Shown piece by piece: positions 16,045 to 24,696 of a DNA stretch of 64,000 bases. A program made the translations under genes and the position numbers. The stretch lies in the NCBI GenBank assembly GCA_947448725.1, contig CANFOM010000003.1, positions 1 through 64,000 of the forward strand, given 5' to 3'. The notes under the pieces are model-generated. The model had not been told where the DNA came from and did not search any database. It saw only the letters and a list, made by a program, of their open reading frames with translations. Numbering within the stretch: position 1 is the stretch's first letter; each line of letters starts with the position of its first letter. This stretch comes from Bacteroidota bacterium (GTDB lineage: Bacteria; Bacteroidota; Bacteroidia; Chitinophagales; Chitinophagaceae).

Positions 16045-16079
16045 AAAAAAAGCTATCAATGATATTGGTAGCTTTTTTC
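16045..16079 (+). terminator. intrinsic terminator, probably bidirectional
   Basis: Stem AGCTATCAAT / ATTGGTAGCT (10 bp, one wobble) with a 3-base loop, flanked by an A run and a T run. It can therefore serve GH97 on the plus strand and the convergent leftward operon on the minus strand. Confidence 0.8.
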
Positions 16080-16134
16080 TTTTTAAGAAGGTCGCACTAT
16101 TTTTTTTAGACAGTGGCTATAAAAATTTTGAATA

Positions 16135-18564
16135 CTAATGTGCTTTTATTTCAAAGGGCAGTTGCGTACTTCCCAATTGTCCCGCCGAAGTCATTCCTTG
16201 TAATACAATTACATATTTGCCCGCTACATCTGAGGTATAAAAAAAGACAGATTTTTTCCCCGTGCTTGATGTGTTTACGGATGGTGACCAGTACAATACA
16301 TTTCTAAAGTCTGGCAATCTATTGTCAATTTCTTTCTGAGTTTCATATAAAGGCGCACTAAACTCCCTTTGTTGCTGCAATCCCTCATAATCAAGTACAA
16401 GCGCATGCGGATCGTATTCGTATCCTTCTGATTTTCCGTTATAGGTAGTAAAATTTACAATTCCATTAAAAGTTAAATTGCCTAAGTAGTAAGTGCGGGA
16501 AACTATTTCTAATTTCTTAATTTTTAAAGGGTCGTAATCAAATAGTTTATTTAAATCAGCTACAATCACGCCATCTAAAAGAACAAGAGGAGGGGTATCG
16601 AAAAATTTATTGGCATCATCATATACATTTAAATGAAATTGACCATTTCTTTTTGTTAAACTTAATGGCAATACATATTCTCTAATTACTTCTTCTAAAG
16701 TGGTAAAACGTACGAATTTATCTAAAAAATAAACTCGATCTGGATGATAATAAAATGCATTCGTATCAATAGTAGGTAAAATGAATTGATGTAAATCCTC
16801 CTTTTTATAATTATTGAGTACCACATTGGCTACATGATGTTCGGCCAATGCATTGTTGTTTATTTGTGCAAACGGAATAGGAGTCAATAAAATTTTATTA
16901 GAAAAAGAGCTAGAAAAGGGTGAACTAATTTCAATTTTGCTATTATTTTTTTGAGGACTATCTACCTGAACGATTATTTGACCATGATTGTAAAAATCTC
17001 GCAATTCAAATTTTATTTTTCCCAACTCATCACTTATGGTGGATTTAAATTGAGTGTTTAATCCGGGAATTGAAACAAAAACAGCTTTGTCTTTTGCGGG
17101 CAAGTTATTGTTGCTAATTTTTCCATTAATAATATGCCCGGCCAACTCTGGTATAAATTCAAAATAGGGCTTCTTGTTTTCATTTATTTGTTCCCAACTA
17201 AATCTTCTCCAACCATGGGTTAGCATTAAATTATCAATGGCCTCTTCATTACTCAGCGCTGCAGGGTTAAAATAGCTATTGGGCATTTCCACAGCCCCTA
17301 CTAAATCAGAACTTAATAATAAGTAGCTTTTAATGTCCATGGGGTCTATGGGCTGTAATGAATCTATTTTATACACTGCCATAGACATATTAGCAGGCAC
17401 TTCTTGGCCAACTTCATTATGGGTGGTAACCTCAACATTTACTTTTTTTCTAAATTCATAGATAGAGGATTCAATTTTTAAGCCTAAGTCTAGTACTTTT
17501 TCTGGCTGCTTAAAATACAATCTTTCGCATACCGGTTGTTTATGTTGATCAAATAGAGTGAATGTAGAAATGCCATCACCAAACATATTTTTATCTATTA
17601 TAAATGCGGCGCTTCCATTTTGCATCGCTCCACTTTGAACAGTTTTTACAATACCTCTGGTATGTACCAATAGATAAATTGTATCATTAGGTACACTTAT
17701 GCCTTCAATTTTAATTTGCAAAGAACTGCTTTTATTATTTTCCAAGTGCAGCACCCATCCAGTTTTCGATATAAACGGCAAGCTTTGTTTAATTACTTTC
17801 CCATCCGCCAAATTAAGGATGGCTTTATAAGTATGCTCCTTGGTTGGTTTTAAATTAAATTTTCCTAGCCCATATTTTAAAGTGCTAAAACTAGTTATCG
17901 TATCATTATTCTCGTTCACGATGGTACCTGTACCATTAACACCTTTCCCGTATTGGTTGGTCACATGAAATGCGATGGTGCTTTCAAGACCGCTTACCAA
18001 ATTTCCACCTTCAGGGAAAAATTGAACCCCTACCTCTTCTTTTTTAGCTGTAATAATGGGCTCTAATTTTTCAACCGTATTAATAATGGTGATAGGTTTT
18101 TCAAAAAAGAACTGGGTACTACTGTTTTTCATCCAGTTGGTATACGCGCGCAAAGTATAGCTACCAGTAGGGAGATGAAGGGGTATTTGAATGGAGCCAG
18201 TTCCTGCTCCTGCTGCTATTGCAATTTTTGATTGCACGACCGGGTTATTTTTAGTATCTATTAATTCAACATAAGCGATTTTGCTAATTCCAATGGGCAG
18301 ATGATAAAAAGCATCTACGTTGTAAATTTTAAACCAGCAAATTTCATTGGATAAGTATACATTTTTAGCGAGGTGTAAAAATAATTTTTCTTGTAAATGT
18401 TGTTGCGTGTAGGTTTCTAAATCATTTTGAATCTTATTGGGTACAGACTCTTGAGCACTGACAAAATCAAATGAAGAAAGAAAAAGCAAAGCTAGCCCAA
18501 GCAATTTACTGACTATTTTTATTTTACCCACCTTATAAACTTTGATATTAAATTGCTTTATCAT
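16135..18564 (-). CDS. macroglobulin-like surface protein with TonB-plug-like C-terminus
   Basis: An 809-residue secreted protein (signal peptide ending FVSAQ). The N-terminal half carries MG2-like immunoglobulin folds (EKLFLHLAKNVYLSNEICWF, then GSYTLRAYTNWMKN, then VQFFPEGGNLVSGLESTIAF). The C-terminal part contains a plug-like strand pattern (PPLVLLDGVIV, KIKKLEIVSRTYYLGN) but no barrel. This architecture is a recurrent Bacteroidota family found with TonB receptors. It is the last gene of a four-gene operon. The ATG at 18564 is preferred over a TTG at 18588 that would overlap the DUF4249 stop. Function unknown. Confidence 0.85.
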   Translation of the reverse strand: MIKQFNIKVYKVGKIKIVSKLLGLALLFLSSFDFVSAQESVPNKIQNDLETYTQQHLQEKLFLHLAKNVYLSNEICWFKIYNVDAFYHLPIGISKIAYVELIDTKNNPVVQSKIAIAAGAGTGSIQIPLHLPTGSYTLRAYTNWMKNSSTQFFFEKPITIINTVEKLEPIITAKKEEVGVQFFPEGGNLVSGLESTIAFHVTNQYGKGVNGTGTIVNENNDTITSFSTLKYGLGKFNLKPTKEHTYKAILNLADGKVIKQSLPFISKTGWVLHLENNKSSSLQIKIEGISVPNDTIYLLVHTRGIVKTVQSGAMQNGSAAFIIDKNMFGDGISTFTLFDQHKQPVCERLYFKQPEKVLDLGLKIESSIYEFRKKVNVEVTTHNEVGQEVPANMSMAVYKIDSLQPIDPMDIKSYLLLSSDLVGAVEMPNSYFNPAALSNEEAIDNLMLTHGWRRFSWEQINENKKPYFEFIPELAGHIINGKISNNNLPAKDKAVFVSIPGLNTQFKSTISDELGKIKFELRDFYNHGQIIVQVDSPQKNNSKIEISSPFSSSFSNKILLTPIPFAQINNNALAEHHVANVVLNNYKKEDLHQFILPTIDTNAFYYHPDRVYFLDKFVRFTTLEEVIREYVLPLSLTKRNGQFHLNVYDDANKFFDTPPLVLLDGVIVADLNKLFDYDPLKIKKLEIVSRTYYLGNLTFNGIVNFTTYNGKSEGYEYDPHALVLDYEGLQQQREFSAPLYETQKEIDNRLPDFRNVLYWSPSVNTSSTGKKSVFFYTSDVAGKYVIVLQGMTSAGQLGSTQLPFEIKAH

Positions 18565-18578
18565 AATTTCATTTCTAT

Positions 18579-19742
18579 TTATTGCCAAAAGCTGGGTTTA
18601 ATATTTGTCCCGCGCAATCTACAATCAACACAATCGGCCGGCGCTGCATAAAAGGAAGTTATAGCACCAAACGGACTTAATTTAGCATAAATGGTAGGAA
18701 GTAAGGTTAGCCCCTTAATACGAATACTATCGGTATTGTTAGGGATCTCAATTATAGGACAATAGGGGCTGTAATTCCAATTGGGAACTTCTTTATTATT
18801 TATAAAAATTCTTTTTTGTTGAACGCTACAAATATTTACAAATCCAATCACAGGTTCTGATGGGTTGCTTATACAATGGAGGTTGCCATTTAATTCTGAA
18901 GGTTGTGCATCAAATATGGATCCTGTGCTCTCTGTATTTTTTTTCATTCTTTGCAAGAAATCATATCTTTCTTTACTGATGCTATATTGTTTTGCATTGA
19001 TACTATATTTTTTGCCCAATTTCCAAGAAGTAGGTGGGATATAACTGATAGGTGCATTGACCACATTCTGCGATAAGGTAGCTGTGGAGGTTGTTAAAAT
19101 AGTAGTAGAGGGCTCGGTTTTCCAACAAATATATTTTGCTGTATCATAGGAATAATTTACGGAATCGATATAAACAACACTGTAAACATCTACATAGCTC
19201 GTTTTTTTCACTACCTGGTATTTTAAATAAGAAAAATAAGCAGACTGAATTTCCCATGTTTCATCATATTCCCATTGGTAATATTTGGCAACATTGGAAG
19301 GGTCATGACTGTTTACGTATAACTGAACACCATTGTTTTCAATTTTCCAATTGACGCTATCAATAGGAGGGTTATTAATAATGGAAGTAAAATCGGAAAG
19401 ATATTTTTTACCATCTTTTGTTGTAATAGTTAAGCGATATTTTTTAGTACTATTTAAATTTAAATTACTCACCTTATAATGACCAAGAGATGCTTCTGCC
19501 AGCGGGTAGTTGCTATTGTCCTCTCCTTCAATCGCAATACGGGCCCCTAATTCATATTGAACCTTCAAATTATCTAATTTAGTGGTCCTACTTAAAATAA
19601 TGTCAGTACTGCCTATGCCACTGTTGACTATCCCTTCCACCACTAAGTACCCAGTTGTAGGAGATACCACTGGTGAAATATATTTTTCTTTGCAACTAAA
19701 TGCAAATAAAATAAGTAAGTAATAAAAATATTTTGTTTTCAT
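18579..19742 (-). CDS. DUF4249 lipoprotein
   Basis: A 387-residue lipoprotein (lipobox FAFSC, lipidated Cys at residue 17). It fits DUF4249: TTGYLVVEGIVNSG, then LSHYKVSNL-type sandwich strands, a WEYDETWEIQ segment, and a C-terminal CVDCRLRGTNIKPSFW motif with paired cysteines. Members are surface partners of TonB receptors with a SusD-like position but an unrelated sequence. The start is 5 bases from the stop of the receptor gene. A paralogue lies at 31725-32813 beside a second receptor. Confidence 0.88.
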   Translation of the reverse strand: MKTKYFYYLLILFAFSCKEKYISPVVSPTTGYLVVEGIVNSGIGSTDIILSRTTKLDNLKVQYELGARIAIEGEDNSNYPLAEASLGHYKVSNLNLNSTKKYRLTITTKDGKKYLSDFTSIINNPPIDSVNWKIENNGVQLYVNSHDPSNVAKYYQWEYDETWEIQSAYFSYLKYQVVKKTSYVDVYSVVYIDSVNYSYDTAKYICWKTEPSTTILTTSTATLSQNVVNAPISYIPPTSWKLGKKYSINAKQYSISKERYDFLQRMKKNTESTGSIFDAQPSELNGNLHCISNPSEPVIGFVNICSVQQKRIFINNKEVPNWNYSPYCPIIEIPNNTDSIRIKGLTLLPTIYAKLSPFGAITSFYAAPADCVDCRLRGTNIKPSFWQ

Positions 19743-19747
19743 TATTT

Positions 19748-22531
19748 CTATTTAAACTTAATATTTAAATTAATATAAGGAATAGCACTTCCAAAAATGG
19801 AAAGCTTATATCCATTAACGCTTCCTTTTTCTGACACATAATAAATAGAATAAGGATTTCTTTGACCCGTTAAATTATAAACGCCAATAGACCAAAAATT
19901 ATGCGTTAACTGATTCACTTTATGATTGCCATCTAAATTCATGGAAAAATCGGTTCTAAAATAATCGGGTATTCGATACGCATTTCTATCTGCATATAAG
20001 GTTCTCAAAGAGCCGCCATAATTAAACACGCCTATTGGCAAGGTGATAGGTCGTCCAGTGCTATAAGTGCTATTAAATGAAATACTAAATCGATGACTAA
20101 AGCGATAGTTCCCAATAAAAGTAACATCGTTAGGCTTGTCATAATTGGCTGGGTAATACTGTCCTTTGTTGATAATTTCACCCGCTGTAGGGTCATCCAT
20201 TTTTAATAAGATGCGTGACCAAGTATAACTTATCCAGCCATTTAATTTCCCAGTTAATTTTTTAATTAAAAATTCAACTCCGTATGCCTTTCCTTGGGTG
20301 CCTATCACATCTGTTTCAATATGGTGGTTCATGACCAAAATAGCGCCACTCTTATAATCTAAATAATTTTGAATGTTCTTATAATATACTTCTAAAGAAG
20401 TTTCAATGGTATTCGATTTTAAATTTTTATACATCCCTATTGAAATTTGATCCCCTATTTGTGGCTTTATATTGGGATCACTCAATTTCCAAACATCGGT
20501 GGGCGCCATGGCAGTTGTATTGGAAAGAGAATGAATGTATTGACGTTGTGTATTGTAGGCTGCTTTTAGAGAGAAAGTTTCATCAATTACATAGCGAAGG
20601 GATAGTCGGTATTCGGGTCCACCATAGGTTTTTATAATATCGCCACTTTGGTAGGGTACCGTTTTTAAAATGGCATCCACGGTTCTTGGAATTCCTGGTG
20701 CATAATCATTTATTGTTTGAGGTCCCAATACATTAAACACAGAAAAACGAATACCTGCATCAAATTTTAATGCACTAGTAATAGTGTAATGATCGCTAAA
20801 GTACAATGCACTTTCTAAAGCTTTTTCTGATGGTATCGCATCTGGCGCTATCAATGACTTAGTGCCAAGTGGAGTATAGTTGCCTGGATGTAATGCATAA
20901 TATAAAGAATTAACACCAAAATCAATGCTATGCTTATTATTCATATAGTAATTAAAGTGTGCTTTAAAGTAGGATTGATTAATATCAAAACCTAGTTTAT
21001 AAGCGCTCAAAGGAAGGGCATCACTATTAATCGTATACTCATATCTATCATATCCACCTGTAACAATACTATTTAATTTATTGTTGAAAATATGCTTCCA
21101 TTTTAAGGATACATTCTTGTTTCCATAGGAATAAAGAGTATCCTTATTTAAATTAAAATGATCATTGCTTAAATAGCCTGTTAAGTATAATGTATTCTTT
21201 TTATCAATCTCGTGTGTTATATTTAAGTTTAAGTCATAAAAATTTGCACTGCTATTTTTAAATTGATCCGGCAATATTTTAAATAACCAATTAGAGTAAG
21301 TAGTACGACCACCAAGTATAAATGAGGTTTTGTCTTTCACTAAAGGTCCTTCAATATCCAATCTGCTGGTAAGTAAGCCAATCCCTGCCGAACCTGTTAT
21401 TTCTTTTTTATTGCCTTCTCTGCTAGTAATATCTAATACAGAAGACAAGCGGCCTCCATAACTTGCAGGAATGCTACTCTTGTACAACTCGACACTTTTT
21501 ATAATCTCTGGGTTAAAAGCAGAGAACATGCCAAAAAAGTGAGCGGGATTGTAGATGGTTGCATCATTGAATAAAATTAAATTTTGATCCGAAGAGCCTC
21601 CTCTAACATTTAATCCAGTACTAGCCTCGCCAACTGTCTTTACACCCGGTAGGGTAGTAACCACTCTTAAAATATCTGCTTCGCCAAATGCTACAGGCAC
21701 TTGTTTTACGGTTTTGATATCAATTTTTTGAACACCCATTTGAGTGCCTCTAACATTGCTAATTTTTTGAGACGATATCACTACTTTTTTTAAGGACAAC
21801 ATACTTCCTTGTAAATCCACATTCATTTTACCATCACTGTATAAAGCCAATTGTCTTTTTACATCCCGCATGCCAATACTTTGTATATTTAATACAGGCC
21901 GTCCTTTGGGCAATGAAATGGAGTAATAGCCATATTGGTCGGTGGTCGTCCCAATACGAGGCTTGTCTATATAAATGGAGGCGCCTGCAATAGGTTCGCC
22001 CGTTTTTGCGTCTTTTATAAAACCGGCAAGCACCACTACATTTTGTGTGCCTGCCAAGGATTTTTCTCCTATCTCATATATTTTTTTATCAGCCAAGGCC
22101 TCTTGTACAGGATTAATTTCTTCAGCCGTAGTCAATAAATTAGATAATTCTTGTTTCAGCTTTTCTTTATTCGATTTTTCATTGTTTACAAAGCCTTCTG
22201 GCAAAGCTAAATTTAATACTACGCCTTTGGTAATAAACACATGAAAATTATCATCACTTGCATAATAGATAGCTGATGTAGCAAAAACTTGATCTAAGAC
22301 TTTCGATAATTTTTGCTGCTTAACGGCAATGGTAAATGTAGTATTAACAAATAATGCCGAATCATAATAAAAATGATAATCTGTTTGACTTTCCAATTGA
22401 GCCACCAATTCTTTGATTGATACATTCGTGACATTTAAATCCACCAAGGTATTGGCCTCTTTTTGCCCATAGCTTATTATGCTAATATGCATTAAAATAA
22501 ATAACCTAAAAATAGTACAAAGTCGTTTCAT
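19748..22531 (-). CDS. STN-type TonB-dependent receptor
   Basis: A 927-residue outer-membrane receptor. Signal peptide (1-22); STN domain (about 30-102); a Lys/Glu-rich linker; carboxypeptidase-like regulatory domain (166-245); plug (about 265-385, with GLNVRGGSSDQNLILFND and the PASYGGRLSSVLDI motif); barrel to the C-terminus (INLNIKFK). An STN domain normally signals to a FecR-type anti-sigma factor, yet no FecI/FecR pair lies in the window. The ligand is unknown. It shares KLSDPNIKPQIGDQ with the receptor at 29352 and is a diverged paralogue. Confidence 0.95.
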   Translation of the reverse strand: MKRLCTIFRLFILMHISIISYGQKEANTLVDLNVTNVSIKELVAQLESQTDYHFYYDSALFVNTTFTIAVKQQKLSKVLDQVFATSAIYYASDDNFHVFITKGVVLNLALPEGFVNNEKSNKEKLKQELSNLLTTAEEINPVQEALADKKIYEIGEKSLAGTQNVVVLAGFIKDAKTGEPIAGASIYIDKPRIGTTTDQYGYYSISLPKGRPVLNIQSIGMRDVKRQLALYSDGKMNVDLQGSMLSLKKVVISSQKISNVRGTQMGVQKIDIKTVKQVPVAFGEADILRVVTTLPGVKTVGEASTGLNVRGGSSDQNLILFNDATIYNPAHFFGMFSAFNPEIIKSVELYKSSIPASYGGRLSSVLDITSREGNKKEITGSAGIGLLTSRLDIEGPLVKDKTSFILGGRTTYSNWLFKILPDQFKNSSANFYDLNLNITHEIDKKNTLYLTGYLSNDHFNLNKDTLYSYGNKNVSLKWKHIFNNKLNSIVTGGYDRYEYTINSDALPLSAYKLGFDINQSYFKAHFNYYMNNKHSIDFGVNSLYYALHPGNYTPLGTKSLIAPDAIPSEKALESALYFSDHYTITSALKFDAGIRFSVFNVLGPQTINDYAPGIPRTVDAILKTVPYQSGDIIKTYGGPEYRLSLRYVIDETFSLKAAYNTQRQYIHSLSNTTAMAPTDVWKLSDPNIKPQIGDQISIGMYKNLKSNTIETSLEVYYKNIQNYLDYKSGAILVMNHHIETDVIGTQGKAYGVEFLIKKLTGKLNGWISYTWSRILLKMDDPTAGEIINKGQYYPANYDKPNDVTFIGNYRFSHRFSISFNSTYSTGRPITLPIGVFNYGGSLRTLYADRNAYRIPDYFRTDFSMNLDGNHKVNQLTHNFWSIGVYNLTGQRNPYSIYYVSEKGSVNGYKLSIFGSAIPYINLNIKFK

Positions 22532-22532
22532 A

Positions 22533-23279
22533 TTATTTTGTTATTTGCTCATAATAGTCAACCACTTTGGTAAGCATATTGTCTTTGTCTTTCTTGAAGT
22601 TTAATTTAGCTTCATCAATATATTGTTCTAATTCTTTTCGTTTATCTTTAAATAAACGCAATAAGTCGTTTACTTTTTTAATTTCATAGTAGGTGTTCTC
22701 TTTTTTAATATAGTAATAGCTATTGAGTTCATAGGTTATAAATAATTCACTCGAGTTGTAAATTTTTTCTCTAGCTATTTTTATTTCTTTTTTGTACAAA
22801 CTGCTATGGCCAACATATAAGGCTTTATAAAATCCAGTGCCTATCAATAGGGACTGAGGATTGTCATTTTCAATTCTAACAAAACGACTTCCATATAAAG
22901 AAAATTCATTGATTCTTTCGCTAACAAGTTGAATTTGACGTGGGCTATCTTGCACAATTACAACATCATCTACTTGATCATACAACATATCAATATTATT
23001 ATAGGCTACTTGATCATATACGATTGCGCCCTTAGCATAAGTATTTTTAGTAAAAAAAGGATGCCCTTCATTGTATCGAAAAAATTTATGCCCTTTATAT
23101 AAACTACCATTGAGTAGGCCAGATTGATCGGTTATGTTTTGATGGTAAACTTCAATTACATTTTTCACAGCATTTTTATACACCAAACTATCATGGGCTG
23201 ACATCTGAGCCTGTATAGCATTGAAATGCGCAGCTATTAAAATAATATAAAAGGGTATGAAAATTTTTAAAACACGCAT
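22533..23279 (-). CDS. secreted hypothetical protein, first gene of TonB receptor operon
   Basis: A 248-residue protein with a signal peptide (1-24, ending AIQAQ). The mature part is beta-rich and tyrosine-rich (GHKFFRYNEGHPFF, YDQVAYNNIDMLYDQVDDVV) and ends in a charged helix (about 205-245). I do not recognise a named domain. Comparable proteins commonly accompany TonB receptor-DUF4249 operons in Bacteroidota, which suggests an envelope role. One base separates its stop from the receptor start. The stretch 23280-23457 upstream shows nothing beyond AT-rich sequence likely to hold the operon promoter. Confidence 0.75.
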   Translation of the reverse strand: MRVLKIFIPFYIILIAAHFNAIQAQMSAHDSLVYKNAVKNVIEVYHQNITDQSGLLNGSLYKGHKFFRYNEGHPFFTKNTYAKGAIVYDQVAYNNIDMLYDQVDDVVIVQDSPRQIQLVSERINEFSLYGSRFVRIENDNPQSLLIGTGFYKALYVGHSSLYKKEIKIAREKIYNSSELFITYELNSYYYIKKENTYYEIKKVNDLLRLFKDKRKELEQYIDEAKLNFKKDKDNMLTKVVDYYEQITK

Positions 23280-23457
23280 AATAGAAAAACCACCATTTTT
23301 AGCAGCCGTTGTACTTCCAATATATTTCTATTTATTTGATTATACTAGGATTTGACACCAAAAATTGAAAATATTTTAAACAAATGTATAAGTGGTAAGC
23401 TTCTTAAGTTCAATTTAAGATAATCAGGTCAGGGTGTAGATTACTATAGATTGTATC

Positions 23458-24090
23458 CTAGGATCTTAATAAAATGACAAAGTAAATAGCCGTAAGAAAT
23501 CCTACAAGGTGTGCAAAGTAACCCCAGGCATAATCTTGCCTAATTTTATACCACATTATCCAGCTACTTACAGATAAAAAGATAAGGCCTATGGCAATAC
23601 CGTCCATTGAAAATCGCCATACACGAGTAAGGAGCCAATTGGGCGCTGTACTTGCATTATTTTTATTCGCGCCATTAAAAGTATGCAAGGTCCTTAGCTT
23701 ACCCCAAATGTTATAAGAGAGTTGATTTTGAACACAAATAGATTTTTTATAATCTGTATGTATATTATTAACATGTCCAGGATAGGAAACGCTAAAATCA
23801 ACGCTATCTGCATTCATTTTTACATTGTTTACCTCTCCTGAAATGTTTAATTGCAATAAAATATTTTTTATTATTTGTGTGCTATCTAAACCGGATGGGA
23901 TATGGATGCTTGTTATAGTTTTAGTTTGTTTTCTTTGTTCCCAAAAACTGGCAAATTTCCAATCCCCATGATTTAACAATAATCCTGATATGGAAAATAG
24001 CCAAATAAACAACACTAGCAATAATCCAATATGTATATGAAGTCGTCGATTGGTATAAGTTATTTTTTTAAGTAGCATATTTAATTTCAT
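23458..24090 (-). CDS. PepSY-associated membrane protein (second copy)
   Basis: A 210-residue membrane protein. TM1 lies at about 15-37 (HIHIGLLLVLFIWLFSISGLL), followed by an extracytoplasmic PepSY-like region (IIKNILLQLNISGEVNNVKM) and a C-terminal pair of TM helices. Family members are linked to iron or haem handling at the inner membrane. It shares its architecture with the neighbour at 24087-24695. The ATG at 24090 overlaps the upstream TGA as ATGA, a classic coupling signal, so it is preferred over an earlier in-frame start at 24150. Confidence 0.82.
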   Translation of the reverse strand: MKLNMLLKKITYTNRRLHIHIGLLLVLFIWLFSISGLLLNHGDWKFASFWEQRKQTKTITSIHIPSGLDSTQIIKNILLQLNISGEVNNVKMNADSVDFSVSYPGHVNNIHTDYKKSICVQNQLSYNIWGKLRTLHTFNGANKNNASTAPNWLLTRVWRFSMDGIAIGLIFLSVSSWIMWYKIRQDYAWGYFAHLVGFLTAIYFVILLRS

Positions 24091-24695
24091 GTTAGTAAGA
24101 AAAATAAAAGTCCTGTAAATAATATAATACCTACTAAAATGGATACCCATCCTAATTTTCTTTCTACTTTAAGAAAGTACCATAAAAAAATACCACTTGC
24201 TGATAGGAATAAGAGTAAATAAACAACTCCATCTGCCAATAGTTTCCAGTTTTGCATAAAAAAAGAATTGCCTCTTAATTTAGCATTATGAGGGCCAGGC
24301 ATCTTGTGAAGGAAATTAGTGGCTCTAAAAGCGCCTTCCTCTTTTCTGGTGATGAGCACATCATTGGTTTGTTTATCTATCTTAATGCTTGTCGTAAATC
24401 CGGGTAATAATACTGGGAAAGAAATTTGGCTATCGTTTTGAAAAATAAAATCAATTTCACCTTTCACCCCCAGCTTTTTAATAATATTTTTTGCAGTTTG
24501 TAAATCAGAAGTATCATAAGGAATTTTATCGATGTGGGTTTTGGTAACAGGTAAATTTTGAATTGGGTAGCGGTTGTTAATATAATCTGTGTGATTTAAT
24601 ACCAGCACACTGATACAAAAAATTAGTACCAATGGACTTATCAATAATCCAAAATATAAATGTAGGGCTCGAATGGAGGGATAGTATTTTTTCAT
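24087..24695 (-). CDS. PepSY-associated membrane protein (first copy)
   Basis: A 202-residue membrane protein with TM1 (about 12-34: LYFGLLISPLVLIFCISVLV), a PepSY-like ectodomain (TAKNIIKKLGVKGEIDFIFQ, then SFPVLLPGFTTSIKIDKQTN) and two C-terminal TM segments. It has the same plan as the next gene and probably arose by tandem duplication. The start is one base from the stop of the glycosidase-like gene, and its own stop overlaps the next start, so the three genes form one tight operon. Role inferred only from the family: membrane-bound reductase, iron or haem-related function. Confidence 0.82.
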   Translation of the reverse strand: MKKYYPSIRALHLYFGLLISPLVLIFCISVLVLNHTDYINNRYPIQNLPVTKTHIDKIPYDTSDLQTAKNIIKKLGVKGEIDFIFQNDSQISFPVLLPGFTTSIKIDKQTNDVLITRKEEGAFRATNFLHKMPGPHNAKLRGNSFFMQNWKLLADGVVYLLLFLSASGIFLWYFLKVERKLGWVSILVGIILFTGLLFFLLT

Positions 24696-24696
24696 A

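Noticed and set aside
16135..18564. Truncated TonB receptor
   Set aside because: The plug-like part is only a short C-terminal segment, and the N-terminal macroglobulin-like folds match a complete, recurrent Bacteroidota architecture.
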